DNA from: Streptomyces venezuelae
Lineage (GTDB): Bacteria; Actinomycetota; Actinomycetes; Streptomycetales; Streptomycetaceae
Direction: 5' to 3'
NCBI RefSeq assembly: GCF_008642355.1
Contig: NZ_CP029193.1
Span: 4,302,001-4,366,000, forward strand
DNA length: 64,000 nt
A program made the position numbers and the translations under genes. How positions within the stretch are numbered: the first letter of the stretch is position 1; each line of letters starts with the position of its first letter. Positions 17,044 through 26,400 of this stretch are shown piece after piece. The notes beneath the pieces are model-generated. The model did not search any database and was not told the origin of the DNA. It saw only the letters and a list, made by a program, of their open reading frames with translations.

Positions 17044-18399
17044 ATGACCCCTCAGCCGAATCCCCAGGTCGGCGCCGCCGTGAAGGCCGCGGACCGCGCA
17101 CACGTCTTCCACTCCTGGTCCGCACAGGAGCTCATCGACCCGCCGGCCATCGCCGGTGCCGAGGGCGCCTACTTCTGGGACTACGACGGAAACCGCTACC
17201 TCGACTTCACCAGCGGACTCGTCTACACCAACATCGGGTACCAGCACCCGAAGGTCGTCGCCGCCATCCAGGAACAGGCGGCGACGATGACGACGTTCGC
17301 CCCCGCCTTCGCCGTGGAAGCCCGCTCCGAGGCCGCACGCCTCATCGCCGAGCGGACCCCCGGCGACCTGGACAAGATCTTCTTCACGAACGCCGGCGCC
17401 GACGCCGTCGAGCACGCCACCCGGATGGCCCGTCTGCACACGGGCCGCCCCAAGGTGCTCTCGGCGTACCGCTCGTACCACGGCGGCACCCACCAGGCCA
17501 TCAACCTCACCGGCGACCCCCGCCGCTGGGCCTCCGACACGGGGGCCGCGGGCGTCGTCCGGTTCTGGGCGCCCTTCCTCTACCGCTCCCGTTTCTACGC
17601 CGAGACCGAGCAGCAGGAGTGCGAGCGCGCCCTCCAGCACCTGGAGGACACCATCGTCTTCGAGGGGCCGCAGACCGTCGCCGCGATCATCCTGGAGACC
17701 GTGCCCGGTACCGCCGGGATCATGGTCCCGCCGCCCGGCTACCTCGCCGGAGTCCGCGCGCTCTGCGACAAGTACGGCATCGTCTTCATCCTCGACGAGG
17801 TCATGGCCGGCTTCGGCCGTACCGGCGAGTGGTTCGCCGCGGATCTCTTCGACGTCACCCCCGACCTGCTGACCTTCGCGAAGGGCGTGAACTCCGGCTA
17901 CGTGCCGCTCGGCGGCGTCGCCATTTCCCGGAAGATCGCGGAGACCTTCGCCGAGCGCCCCTACCCGGGCGGCCTCACGTACTCCGGCCACCCGCTGGCC
18001 TGCGCCGCCGCCGTCGCCACGATCAACGTCATGGCGGAGGAGGGCGTCGTCGAGCACGCGGCGAACCTCGGTGCCTGCGTCATCGAGCCGGGCCTGCGCG
18101 AGCTCGCCGAGCGCCACCCCTCCGTCGGCGAGGTGCGCGGCGTCGGCATGTTCTGGGCGCTCGAGCTGGTCAGGAACCGCGAGACGCGCGAGCCCCTGGT
18201 GCCCTACAACGCCACCGGCGACGCGAACGCCCCCATGGCCGCGTTCGGGGCCGCCGCGAAGAAGAACGGCCTGTGGCCGTTCATCAACATGAACCGCACC
18301 CACGTGGTCCCCGCGTGCACCATCACGGAGACCGAGGCGAAGGAGGGACTCGCGGCGCTGGACGCGGCACTCTCGGCGGCGGACGAACACACCGTGTAG
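17044..18399 (+). CDS. Class III pyridoxal-phosphate aminotransferase
   Basis: 451 residues of the omega-amino-acid/beta-alanine/taurine type aminotransferase group. Visible: FWDYDGNRYLDFTSGLVYTN at the N-terminus, cofactor phosphate-binding FFTNAGADAVEHATRMAR, aspartate in FILDEVMAGFGRTGEWF, and the Schiff-base Lys in TFAKGVNSGYVPLGG (about 282). It transfers an amino group from a terminal amine to an alpha-keto acid; the exact amine is not clear. The ATG lies 7 bases after TACCCT, so leaderless. The GntR regulator downstream may control amine or amino-acid use, and this gene is a natural candidate target. Confidence 0.92.
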   Translation: MTPQPNPQVGAAVKAADRAHVFHSWSAQELIDPPAIAGAEGAYFWDYDGNRYLDFTSGLVYTNIGYQHPKVVAAIQEQAATMTTFAPAFAVEARSEAARLIAERTPGDLDKIFFTNAGADAVEHATRMARLHTGRPKVLSAYRSYHGGTHQAINLTGDPRRWASDTGAAGVVRFWAPFLYRSRFYAETEQQECERALQHLEDTIVFEGPQTVAAIILETVPGTAGIMVPPPGYLAGVRALCDKYGIVFILDEVMAGFGRTGEWFAADLFDVTPDLLTFAKGVNSGYVPLGGVAISRKIAETFAERPYPGGLTYSGHPLACAAAVATINVMAEEGVVEHAANLGACVIEPGLRELAERHPSVGEVRGVGMFWALELVRNRETREPLVPYNATGDANAPMAAFGAAAKKNGLWPFINMNRTHVVPACTITETEAKEGLAALDAALSAADEHTV

Positions 18400-18502
18400 C
18401 ACCCCTCACCTGGGGTGACGGACGGATCGGGGCAGTGACGCACGCCCCCGTCCCCGGAACCCCGACCGCGTAGTCTGACGTGCTCGTAACCAAGACATCC
18501 GA

Positions 18503-18533
18503 GACGAGCAAGACGTCCGGGACGAGCAAGACG
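18503..18533. repeat. Short direct repeats upstream of the GntR regulator
   Basis: GACGAGCAAGACG occurs at 18503-18515 and 18521-18533, 18 bases apart (nearly two helical turns). They lie between a possible -10 (TAGTCT, 18472-18477) and the regulator start at 18563. They could be an operator or low-complexity drift. Confidence 0.35.
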
Positions 18534-18562
18534 ACCACGTCAGACTCCGCGGGGGAAACCAG

Positions 18563-19258
18563 ATGCCCGGCACCGACGGCCCCGCCGTCATCCGCAGCAC
18601 TCTGCGCCAGCAGATCGCCGACGCCCTCCGCGACGAGGTCCTGGCCGGCAGGCTGGAGCCGGGGCAGGAGTTCACGGTGAAGGAGATCGCCGAGCAGTAC
18701 GGCGTCTCCGCGACCCCCGTCCGCGAGGCCCTCGTGAACCTCACCGCGCAGGGCCTCCTGGACGCCGACCAGCACCGCGGCTTCCGCGTCCACGAGCACA
18801 CCCTGGACGACTACCGCGGCATGCTGGAGGCCCGCGGCCTCATCGCGGACGGCATCTTCCGCGACCTCATGGCGCACGGCGCCCGCAGGGACACGGCGGA
18901 CGCCCTGTTCTCCGTCCGCCGCCGCGGCGAGGAAGCCGCCCGCGCCGCCTGCGCGGGCGACCTGACCGTCCTCATCGGCTACGACCTCCGCTTCTGGCGC
19001 GAGCTCAGCGCCCTCTTCGGCAACGCCTACCTCTCCGACTTCCTGCACCGCCTGCGCCTGAAGTCCTGGGTCTGCGCCGTCACCCACCTCCGCCGCTGGA
19101 GCGACATCAACGGCGGTGACCTGCGCGGTCTGCTCTGGTCCCGGCACACCGAGCTCGTCGACGCCCTCGTGCGCAACGACCCGGAGGCGGCGCACGCGAT
19201 CGTCAGGGAGTACAACGCGCACTCCCTGTCCCTCATCGAGCGACTGGCCGCTGCATGA
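18563..19258 (+). CDS. GntR-family regulator, FCD subfamily
   Basis: 231 residues. N-terminal winged helix (LRQQIADALRDEVLAGRLEP, VKEIAEQYGVSATPVREALV) and an all-helical FCD ligand domain (about 90-220) with RGLIADGIFRDLMAHG, DLRFWRELSALFGN and HTELVDALVRNDPEAAHAIV. FCD domains bind organic or amino acids, often through a metal. GGGGGAAA precedes the ATG. The stop overlaps the start of the glycosyltransferase (ATGA), an unusual partner for a metabolic regulator. Confidence 0.92.
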   Translation: MPGTDGPAVIRSTLRQQIADALRDEVLAGRLEPGQEFTVKEIAEQYGVSATPVREALVNLTAQGLLDADQHRGFRVHEHTLDDYRGMLEARGLIADGIFRDLMAHGARRDTADALFSVRRRGEEAARAACAGDLTVLIGYDLRFWRELSALFGNAYLSDFLHRLRLKSWVCAVTHLRRWSDINGGDLRGLLWSRHTELVDALVRNDPEAAHAIVREYNAHSLSLIERLAAA

Positions 19259-21675
19259 GCGGGGACCTGAGCGTGGACCTGTCCGTCGTCGTGCCCGCGT
19301 ACAACGAGGAGCAGCGCCTCGGCCCCACCCTCGACGCGCTCCGCGACCACCTCGAAACGACCCACCGGGGGGCGTGGGAGCTGATCGTCGTCGACGACGG
19401 CTCCACCGACCGGACCGCGGAGATCGCCGCCGAGGCGTCCGCCGCGGACCCCCGCGTCCAGCTCCTGCGCGGCGGCCGCAACCGCGGCAAGGGCCACGCG
19501 CTGCGGCTCGGCGTCCTCGCCACGTACGGCCGCCGCGTCCTGGTCACCGACGCCGACCTCGCCGCGCCCATCGAGGAGCTCGATCACCTCGACAAGGCGC
19601 TCACCGACGGCCACGCCGCCGCGATCGGCTCCCGCGCCCGCCCCGGCGCGACGATCGACACCCACCAGCACCGGTTGCGCGAGCTCCTCGGCCGTACCGG
19701 CAACTTCCTCATACGGTCGGTCGCCGTCCCCGGAATCCGCGACACCCAGTGCGGCTTCAAGCTCTTCGACGGCGACCGGGCCCGTGAGGCGTTCGCCGCG
19801 TCCCGGCTGCACGGCTGGGGCATCGACGTCGAGATACTGCAGTACTTCAGGCGGGCGGGCTGGCCCGTCGCCGAGGTGCCGGTGCGCTGGTCCCACCAGG
19901 AGGGATCGAAGGTCAGGCCGCTGGACTACGTGAAGGTCCTCGCCGAGCTGACGTCCCTCAAGGTCCGCATGGTCCGCAGGGCCGACGTCCTGGTCGCGCT
20001 CCTCTTCCTGGCCCTCTCCGTCTTCCTCTACTCCAGCCGCTGGACGGCCCCCGCCCACCGCTACATCCCGGACTCCCTCCAGGACCAGAACCAGTGGGAG
20101 TGGTTCTTCGCGGTGACGGCGGACAACGTCCGCCACCTGAACAACCCCCTCTTCACGACCCTGCAGAACGTGCCGGACGGCGTGAACCTCATGGCCAACA
20201 CGGTCATGCTGGGCCTGTCCGTGCCGCTCGCCCCCGTCACCTGGCTCCTCGGGCCCGCGGTCGCCCTGAACGTGGCGATGACGGGCGGCCTCACCGCCAC
20301 CGCCGTCAGCTGGTACGCGCTGATCCGCAGACGTCTCGTCCCGCACCGGGGCGCCGCCGCCGTCGGCGCGGCCCTCGCCGCGTTCGCGCCCCCGATGGTC
20401 AGCCACGCCAACGCCCACCCGAACTTCATCGTCCTCTTCATGATCCCGCTGATCATCGAGCGGGCGCTGCGGCTCTGCGAGGGCACACGGGTCGTCCGCG
20501 ACGGCGTCGTCCTCGGGCTCTGCACGACGTACCAGATCTTCCTCGGCGAGGAGCCGCTCCTCCTGGCGGCGCTCGGCATGCTGCTCTTCGCGCTCGCGTA
20601 CGCGGCCGTGCGACGTGACGTGGCACGCGCCGCCTGGCGCCCGCTCGCGCGCGGCCTCGGCATCGCCCTCGCGGTCACGGTCCCTCTGGTCGCGTACCCC
20701 CTCTACTGGCAGTTCTTCGGCCCGCAGAGCTACAAGAGCGTGCTGCACGGCGACAACGCGGGCAACAGCCCGCTCGCCTTCCTCTCCTTCGCCGAGCGCT
20801 CGCTCGCGGGCAGCCACGAGACCGCCGACCACCTCGCGATGAACCCGACCGAGCAGAACGCCTTCTACGGCTGGCCGCTCGCCGTCCTGGCCTTCGCGAT
20901 CGTCGTACGCCTCTGGGAGCGCACGGTCGTCAAGGCGCTGGCCTTCACCGTGCTCGCCGCCGCGCTCCTGTCGCTCGGGCCGAAGTTCCGCGTTCCGCTG
21001 ACCGACATCGTCCTGCCGGGCCCGTGGGCGGCGCTTTCCGGCCGACCTCTGTTCGAATCCGTCATCGAGTCGCGGGTCGCGATGGTGTGTGCCCCGGCGC
21101 TCGGCATGCTGCTCGCGCTGGCGCTCTCACAACTGCTCCTCGCTCCCCGGCGCGCACACCGGTTCGCGGGGGTGGCGGCCGTCGTCCTCGCGCTGCTGCC
21201 GGTCTTCCCGGCGCCGCTGAAGGCCGTGGACCGGGTCGATGTGCCGCCGTTCATCGCGCAGGGCACCTGGCGGACGTATCTGGGCAAGGGCGAGACCCTC
21301 GTCCCGGTGCCGGTCCCCGACCCCGCCAACGCGGAGGGCCTGCACTGGCAGGTAGCCGCCGGCCTGGGCTTCCGCATCCCCGGCGGCTACTTCAACGGCC
21401 CGTGGGGCCCGGACCGCGTCGGCATCTACGGCCCCTCGCCCCGCAACACCTCCAACCTCCTGCGCGACGTCCGCTCCTCGGGCCGCGTCCCCGAGGTCAC
21501 GCCCGCCTGGCGCGAGGCGGTGCGCCGGGACCTGGAGTACTGGAAGGCGGGCCTCCTCGTCCTGGCGCCGCAGCAGAACGACGGACAACTGCGCGCGACC
21601 GTGGACGCGCTTCTCGGCCGTCCCGGAAAGTGGGTGGACGGCGTATGGATATGGGACCTGCGCAAGGGCAGTTAG
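19255..21675 (+). CDS. Bifunctional GT2 glycosyltransferase / polytopic membrane protein
   Basis: 806 residues in two parts. Residues 1-245 are a GT2 (GT-A) domain like dolichyl/polyprenyl-phosphate mannose synthase: VDLSVVVPAYNEEQRLGPTL, LIVVDDGSTDRT, RGKGHALRLG, metal-binding VTDADLAAP and DTQCGFKLFDGDRARE. Residues 245-640 hold about ten membrane helices. A soluble extracytoplasmic tail of about 160 residues follows. One polypeptide may therefore charge a lipid carrier on the inside and use or export it on the outside. Related fusions exist in actinobacteria. Four-base overlap with the GntR gene. No ribosome-binding site of its own is evident, suggesting coupled translation. Confidence 0.85.
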   Translation: MSGDLSVDLSVVVPAYNEEQRLGPTLDALRDHLETTHRGAWELIVVDDGSTDRTAEIAAEASAADPRVQLLRGGRNRGKGHALRLGVLATYGRRVLVTDADLAAPIEELDHLDKALTDGHAAAIGSRARPGATIDTHQHRLRELLGRTGNFLIRSVAVPGIRDTQCGFKLFDGDRAREAFAASRLHGWGIDVEILQYFRRAGWPVAEVPVRWSHQEGSKVRPLDYVKVLAELTSLKVRMVRRADVLVALLFLALSVFLYSSRWTAPAHRYIPDSLQDQNQWEWFFAVTADNVRHLNNPLFTTLQNVPDGVNLMANTVMLGLSVPLAPVTWLLGPAVALNVAMTGGLTATAVSWYALIRRRLVPHRGAAAVGAALAAFAPPMVSHANAHPNFIVLFMIPLIIERALRLCEGTRVVRDGVVLGLCTTYQIFLGEEPLLLAALGMLLFALAYAAVRRDVARAAWRPLARGLGIALAVTVPLVAYPLYWQFFGPQSYKSVLHGDNAGNSPLAFLSFAERSLAGSHETADHLAMNPTEQNAFYGWPLAVLAFAIVVRLWERTVVKALAFTVLAAALLSLGPKFRVPLTDIVLPGPWAALSGRPLFESVIESRVAMVCAPALGMLLALALSQLLLAPRRAHRFAGVAAVVLALLPVFPAPLKAVDRVDVPPFIAQGTWRTYLGKGETLVPVPVPDPANAEGLHWQVAAGLGFRIPGGYFNGPWGPDRVGIYGPSPRNTSNLLRDVRSSGRVPEVTPAWREAVRRDLEYWKAGLLVLAPQQNDGQLRATVDALLGRPGKWVDGVWIWDLRKGS

Positions 21676-21792
21676 GGGACAGGGGCGCGGCTACGCTGCC
21701 TGCACGCGGGACTGCGTCACGTCCGTGGGCGCGTTCCCCGTCCCTGCCGTCATCCTGTGTCCCGGCCCCCCACCCGACCCGAGGAGACCTTC

Positions 21793-22443
21793 TTGGCCTG
21801 CGACCTGTGGCTGGTCCCGCTCGTCGACGTCTTGTGCCACAGCGCCGACAACCCGTTCGCGGAAGAGCTCGCCGTCTACGACAAGGCACTGCACGAGGCA
21901 GGCCTGCCGCCCGTGCCCGTCTTCGCCTACATGCCGGGCCTGTCCGGCGACGTCGCCCCGGTCGCGGGCTTCGACTACGACGCGCTGCATTTCCTGCGCC
22001 GCGCCTACCTCCTCCAGATCTGCGGCCTGGAGGTCACGCCCGTGGACGAGCTGGGCGGGGACTACGAACAACTCCTGGAGATGTTCGACGCCACGGCGCA
22101 GCGGTCCCACCTGGTCTGGCACTACGACCACGCGGGTGCGTACGTCCCCGTGGACTTCCCGGTCCCGCTCTCCAACGACGAGCTCCTCGCGGGCGGCGGC
22201 CCGCTCGGCTCCTCGCAGGCACTCCTGCGGGAGCTGGAGTACGTCGCCCCGTCGATCGGCATAGACCCGGCGAACCCTCCGCTGGCCCCGGCCCCGCCGT
22301 CGGCCCCCACCTCCCTGGAGGAGCCGGCGGCCCCGCCCCCGCCGGACGAGAGCCCCTTCGCGCGGGAGCGCCACGTGTGGCTCGGGCTGCACGCGGCGGC
22401 GACGCGGAGCCTGGCACAGGGCTCGATGATCATCTACAGCTAG
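21793..22443 (+). CDS. Conserved hypothetical protein
   Basis: 216 residues from a TTG preceded by GAGGAG. Starts LACDLWLVPLVDVLCHSADN. Middle region has FDYDALHFLRRAYLLQICGLE and HLVWHYDHAGAYVPVDF. An Ala/Pro linker (about 165-190) precedes a short C-terminal piece. No signal peptide or membrane segment. I recall similar proteins near recR in other Streptomyces but no function. The longer frame starting at 21757 lacks a binding site. Confidence 0.7.
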   Translation: MACDLWLVPLVDVLCHSADNPFAEELAVYDKALHEAGLPPVPVFAYMPGLSGDVAPVAGFDYDALHFLRRAYLLQICGLEVTPVDELGGDYEQLLEMFDATAQRSHLVWHYDHAGAYVPVDFPVPLSNDELLAGGGPLGSSQALLRELEYVAPSIGIDPANPPLAPAPPSAPTSLEEPAAPPPPDESPFARERHVWLGLHAAATRSLAQGSMIIYS

Positions 22444-22506
22444 CGATGAGTTCGGGCGGCCCGTCGGGTCTGACTGTCGTACGCGCGTACACACAGGAGG
22501 AGCCAC

Positions 22507-23178
22507 GTGAACCAGAAACAGGAGAAGCAGCGGCGGCAGCAGCTGCTGAAGGTCCAGAACTTCATGGTGTCGCAGGACGGCTTCGGCACCGGTGAGGGCC
22601 AGAGCCTGGAGCGGCCGTTCGGCCACGCCGACCCCCGGGAGATGTCCGCCTGGGCGAGTGCGACGGCGAGCTGGCCGAACCGTGAGGACGCCGGCGGGAC
22701 CCGCGGCCTCGACGACTACTTCACCCGCGACTTCAGCCACAACATCGGCGCGGAGATCATGGGCCGCAACAAGTTCGGCCCGCAGCGCGGGCCGTGGCAG
22801 GACCACGAGTGGCGCGGCTGGTGGGGTGACGAGCCCCCCTTCCACACCCCCGTCTTCGTCATGACCCACCACGAGCGCCCGTCGTTCACGCTCTCCGACA
22901 CCACGTTCCACTTCGTCGCGGGCGACCCGGAGACGGTCCTGGAGCAGGCGAAGGAGGCGGCGCAGGGCAAGGACGTCAGGCTCGGTGGCGGTCCGACGAC
23001 CGTCCGAGAGTTCCTCGACGCGGACCTGGTGGACACGCTGCACGTGGCGGTGTCGCCGATGAAGCTCGGGGCGGGGGTACGGCTCTGGAACTCACCGGAG
23101 GACCTGACCGACCGCTACCACCTGGAGGTGGTGCCGAGTCCGAGCGGAGTGACGCACCACCTGTTCTGGCGCAAGTAG
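22507..23178 (+). CDS. Dihydrofolate-reductase-like (RibD C-terminal) protein
   Basis: 223 residues of the RibD_C/DfrA-like reductase group common in actinobacteria: VQNFMVSQDGFGTGEGQSLE at the N-terminus, GAEIMGRNKFGPQRGPW, PVFVMTHHERPSF, and the NADPH-binding DVRLGGGPTTVREFLDADLV. These are usually stand-alone NADPH-dependent reductases of unknown substrate rather than true folate enzymes. GTG preceded by AGGAGGAG. Convergent with the SLATT-like gene, 13 bases apart. Confidence 0.88.
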   Translation: MNQKQEKQRRQQLLKVQNFMVSQDGFGTGEGQSLERPFGHADPREMSAWASATASWPNREDAGGTRGLDDYFTRDFSHNIGAEIMGRNKFGPQRGPWQDHEWRGWWGDEPPFHTPVFVMTHHERPSFTLSDTTFHFVAGDPETVLEQAKEAAQGKDVRLGGGPTTVREFLDADLVDTLHVAVSPMKLGAGVRLWNSPEDLTDRYHLEVVPSPSGVTHHLFWRK

Positions 23179-23191
23179 CGGGCTTCCGGGG

Positions 23192-23998
23192 TCACCGGGG
23201 CTCGGGCGGCCGCTGCCGGGGCATGTTGGGCCTGGCCCCGGGCGGCAGCGGAAAACGCCCGGGGGAGGCGGGTGCCTCGCGCGGCGCCCCGCCCGGGACC
23301 ATCGCCTGCATGGCGAGCGGCACGGGCCCGGCCCGGAACTCGACCATCCAGTCGGAGGTCTCGGCGCGGACGAGCTCGGTGACGTCGTCGCTGAACCTGC
23401 GCAGCACTCCGAGGCACCGCTCGGCGGCTTCCCCGGCGGTCCCTTCGGTGGGCCCGAGAACCTCCCGCACGCTCTCGGAGGCCCAGTCGAACTGCAGAAC
23501 CTGCAGCCGCCGCTGCACGGCCTGCGCGGTCGCCACGTCCCGCATCCACCCGGACGTGAGCCCGAAGAACCGGTCGCACCCCACGCAAGCGACCCCCAGG
23601 AGCAGCGACACGAAGCCCCACCCGGCGAGCCCACCGGCGGCCCCCGGGCCCCCTGCCCCCGCTCCCACCCCCGCGAGATCGAGCAGCGGAAACACACCGG
23701 CGCCCACGGCGCCCAGGGCGGCGCCCACGCGCAGCAGGCGCGCCGCCCGGCGCTTCCTGCCACGGTCGGTGAGGTACCAGTCGGCGGTGTTCAGGGCACC
23801 CCGCTCCACCCATCTGTAGAGCTCGTCGAGGCGCCCGGCGGGGTCGCCCCAGTCGCCGAGGGGAAAGGCACGCCCGGTCAAATCCCGCGAGGGAGAGCCC
23901 TCAGCGCCCTGCCCTTGCCCCCGCCCCCCAGAAGAACCCCCCTGGCCCTCGGGGGACTCGGGGGGCACCCCCTCGGGCTGCATCTCCGGCTGGCTCAC
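23192..23998 (-). CDS. SLATT-domain (DUF4231-like) two-helix membrane protein
   Basis: 268 residues. A low-complexity N-terminus (1-45) is followed by DLTGRAFPLGDWGDPAGRLD and WVERGALNTADWYL, then two membrane helices (about 95-140). A helical cytoplasmic region (about 145-225) with WASESVREVLGPTEGTAG and a Pro-rich tail complete it. SLATT proteins are predicted pore-forming effectors or membrane sensors when paired with SMODS or SLOG partners. No such partner lies here, so housekeeping is likelier. GTG at 23998 preceded by GGAGGAG. Divergent from ebfC. Confidence 0.65.
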   Translation of the reverse strand: MSQPEMQPEGVPPESPEGQGGSSGGRGQGQGAEGSPSRDLTGRAFPLGDWGDPAGRLDELYRWVERGALNTADWYLTDRGRKRRAARLLRVGAALGAVGAGVFPLLDLAGVGAGAGGPGAAGGLAGWGFVSLLLGVACVGCDRFFGLTSGWMRDVATAQAVQRRLQVLQFDWASESVREVLGPTEGTAGEAAERCLGVLRRFSDDVTELVRAETSDWMVEFRAGPVPLAMQAMVPGGAPREAPASPGRFPLPPGARPNMPRQRPPEPR

Positions 23999-24240
23999 CC
24001 GGTACTCCTCCAACGAGATCACGCGTATCGACACCACTTCCTACCGCCCAATGGGTGGCCATGAGCCCGGATTCACGGCTTTTCCGCCCGGAAGAGCTGC
24101 TTGATCAGGTATAGGAGGACGCTGGATCTCACTCGAAAGAGTGCTGGGGCGACCCGCCCGCCGACCACGTAGGCTCGTTCCTGGCGGCAACCCCGCCAGA
24201 TGGACCCGCATAAACGGACCCGTACGAAACGGAGCTGATC

Positions 24241-24582
24241 GTGATCCCCGGTGGTGGCCAGCCCAACATGCAGCAGCTGCTCCAGCAGGCCCAGAAGATG
24301 CAGCAGGACCTCGCGGCGGCGCAGGAGGAACTGGCGCGCACGGAGGTCGAGGGCCAGGCGGGCGGCGGCCTCGTCAAGGCGACCGTCAACGGCTCCGGCG
24401 AGCTGCGCGGCCTGGTGATCGACCCGAAGGCGGTCGACCCCGAGGACACGGAGACGCTGGCGGACCTGGTCGTCGCGGCGGTCCAGGCGGCGAACGAGAA
24501 CGCGCAGGCGCTCCAGCAGCAGAAGCTGGGCCCGCTGGCGCAGGGCCTGGGCGGCGGCGGCATCCCGGGCCTTCCCTTCTAA
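24241..24582 (+). CDS. ebfC: YbaB/EbfC-family nucleoid-associated protein
   Basis: 113 residues. Gln/Met-rich N-terminal helix ([20 protein letters not shown]), then the beta-hairpin [20 protein letters not shown] and [21 protein letters not shown] small homodimeric DNA-binding protein, classically encoded just before recR, as here (73 bases). It may help recombinational repair or organise the nucleoid. A Gly-rich tail follows. GTG start with GGAG ahead. Confidence 0.95.
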   Translation: MIPGGGQPNMQQLLQQAQKMQQDLAAAQEELARTEVEGQAGGGLVKATVNGSGELRGLVIDPKAVDPEDTETLADLVVAAVQAANENAQALQQQKLGPLAQGLGGGGIPGLPF

Positions 24583-24654
24583 GAAACCCCCCGGCCAACT
24601 ACGGTACGTAGAAGCCGGACACCCTAGGCAGCACTACAGCAGGAGAGGCGTTCC

Positions 24655-25254
24655 GTGTACGAGGGCGTGGTTCAGGACCTCATCGACGAGTTGGGCAGGC
24701 TGCCCGGCGTCGGTCCCAAGAGCGCGCAGCGGATCGCCTTCCACATCCTCCAGGCGGAGCCGACGGATGTTCGGCGCCTGGCGCACGCGCTGCTGGAAGT
24801 GAAGGACAAGGTCCGCTTCTGCGCGACCTGCGGGAACGTCGCGCAGGAGGAGCTCTGCAACATCTGCAGGGACCCCCGCCGCGACCCTTCGGTGATCTGC
24901 GTCGTCGAGGAACCGAAAGACGTAGTCGCAATCGAGCGAACCCGCGAGTTCCGGGGCAAGTACCACGTCCTGGGCGGCGCGATCAGCCCGATCGAGGGCG
25001 TGGGCCCGGACGACCTGCGCATACGGGAACTCCTGGCGCGCCTGGCCGACGGCACGGTGACGGAGCTGATCCTCGCGACGGACCCGAACCTGGAGGGCGA
25101 GGCCACGGCGACGTACCTCGCGCGCATGATCAAGCCCATGGGCCTGAAGGTCACCCGCCTGGCCAGCGGACTCCCTGTCGGGGGAGATCTGGAATACGCG
25201 GACGAGGTCACCCTGGGCCGCGCCTTCGAGGGGAGACGACTCCTAGATGTCTGA
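24655..25254 (+). CDS. recR: Recombination protein RecR
   Basis: 199 residues, full length. N-terminal helix-hairpin-helix ([17 protein letters not shown]), Cys4 zinc finger ([16 protein letters not shown]), Toprim domain ([17 protein letters not shown], with [18 protein letters not shown]) and C-terminal region [20 protein letters not shown]. Acts with RecF/RecO to load RecA at gaps. GTG with AGGAGAGG ahead. Overlaps the DUF5063 gene by 8 bases, a conserved actinobacterial arrangement. Confidence 0.98.
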   Translation: MYEGVVQDLIDELGRLPGVGPKSAQRIAFHILQAEPTDVRRLAHALLEVKDKVRFCATCGNVAQEELCNICRDPRRDPSVICVVEEPKDVVAIERTREFRGKYHVLGGAISPIEGVGPDDLRIRELLARLADGTVTELILATDPNLEGEATATYLARMIKPMGLKVTRLASGLPVGGDLEYADEVTLGRAFEGRRLLDV

Positions 25255-25906
25255 TGCCACGCTGAACACCGTGACCGACAACCCGGACGACTTCGCCGTC
25301 CAGATCTCCGACCAGATCGAGAGCTTCATCGTCTCGGTCAGGGAGGTCGCGAAGGGCGTGGAACCGGACTCGGCGGTTCCCTTCCTCCTCCTGGAGGTCT
25401 CCCAGCTCCTCCTGGCGGGCGGGCGCCTGGGCGCGCACGAGGACATCGTCCCGGAGGAGCGCTACGAACCGGACCTGGGCCCGGAGCAGGACGTGGACGA
25501 CCTCCGCGAACGCCTCGCCTCCCTCCTCGACCCGATCGACGTCTACTCCGAGGTCTTCGACCCCTACGAGCCCCGCAAGGCCCCCGTCCCCTGCCGCATC
25601 TCGGACGACCTGGCGGACGTCGTCGCGGACCTCTGCCACGGCTTGGCCCACTACCGCGCGGGCCGCACGACCGAGGCCCTGTGGTGGTGGCAGTTCTCCT
25701 ACTTCTCCAACTGGGGCTCCACAGCCTCCGGCGCCCTCCGGGCCCTCCAGTCCTTGGTGGCCCACGTCCGCCTGAACCAGCCCCTGGAAGACCTGGACGG
25801 CCTGGACACGGACGAGGACCTCCAGGCGGACGGCCTGGAGGAGGAGGCGGGGAGGGTCATGGCGGAGGAGATCGCGGGGCCGCTGGGGTTGCGGACGGTC
25901 AAGTAG
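25247..25906 (+). CDS. DUF5063 family protein
   Basis: 219 residues, acidic and helical, matching DUF5063: ADNPDDFA-type N-terminus ([20 protein letters not shown]), [20 protein letters not shown], acidic DEDLYDP-like middle ([20 protein letters not shown] in altered form) and [20 protein letters not shown]. Function unknown. Co-translation with recR is likely from the 8-base overlap, which hints at a DNA-repair or housekeeping role. Confidence 0.88.
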   Translation: MSDATLNTVTDNPDDFAVQISDQIESFIVSVREVAKGVEPDSAVPFLLLEVSQLLLAGGRLGAHEDIVPEERYEPDLGPEQDVDDLRERLASLLDPIDVYSEVFDPYEPRKAPVPCRISDDLADVVADLCHGLAHYRAGRTTEALWWWQFSYFSNWGSTASGALRALQSLVAHVRLNQPLEDLDGLDTDEDLQADGLEEEAGRVMAEEIAGPLGLRTVK

Positions 25907-25920
25907 CGCGGGCCCGGCTT

Positions 25921-26316
25921 CTACTCGCCCAGTGCCGCCAGCAACTGGCTCGGTACGACGTACGGCGCCGTCGGAGTCGGTTCCGAGTACCAGAACAGCG
26001 GCCACGTGTTGCCGGCCAGGGCCGGGACGCCGATGTACGTCACCGTGCGGCAGCCCGCGCCGCCGAACCGCTGTACGCCCAGCGGCCAGCCGTGGTCCCG
26101 CGCCGTCCCCGGGGCCACGAGGAAGTACATCCAACGGAACCCCGTCGCCTCGCAGATGACGGGACCCGCGTTCCCGTCCGCCTCCGCGACGAGCCGCGCG
26201 GCGACCTGTTCCCCTCGTACGCCCTGGATGCGGAGGGCGTCGAAGTGGACGCCTGAGACGCGCAGATGGTGGCCCGCCAGGGGGACCCACTCCGGCCAGT
26301 GAATTGCGTTCGTCAT
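25921..26316 (-). CDS. Hypothetical protein divergent from an XRE regulator
   Basis: About 131 residues, starting MTNAIHWPEWVPLAGHHLRV. No membrane segment or signal. Contains GFRWMYFLVAPGTARDHGWP and CRTVTYIGVPALAGNTWPLF. I have no family for it, but similar small proteins occur next to XRE-DUF397 genes in Streptomyces. A two-codon longer start at 26322 is possible. It shares an 84-base promoter region with the XRE gene. Confidence 0.65.
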   Translation of the reverse strand: MTNAIHWPEWVPLAGHHLRVSGVHFDALRIQGVRGEQVAARLVAEADGNAGPVICEATGFRWMYFLVAPGTARDHGWPLGVQRFGGAGCRTVTYIGVPALAGNTWPLFWYSEPTPTAPYVVPSQLLAALGE

Positions 26317-26400
26317 GGTCACAGCGTGGTGCGTGCGGGGTTACGCTCGGTAGTGACTCAGGGGGTACGCGCGTCCGTGTATCCGATGGAGGTGGTCGCT

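Noticed and set aside
23192..23998. SLATT protein as part of an anti-phage (CBASS-like) system
   Set aside because: No cyclase, SLOG, SMODS or nuclease partner is adjacent; neighbours are reductase-like and RecR-operon genes.
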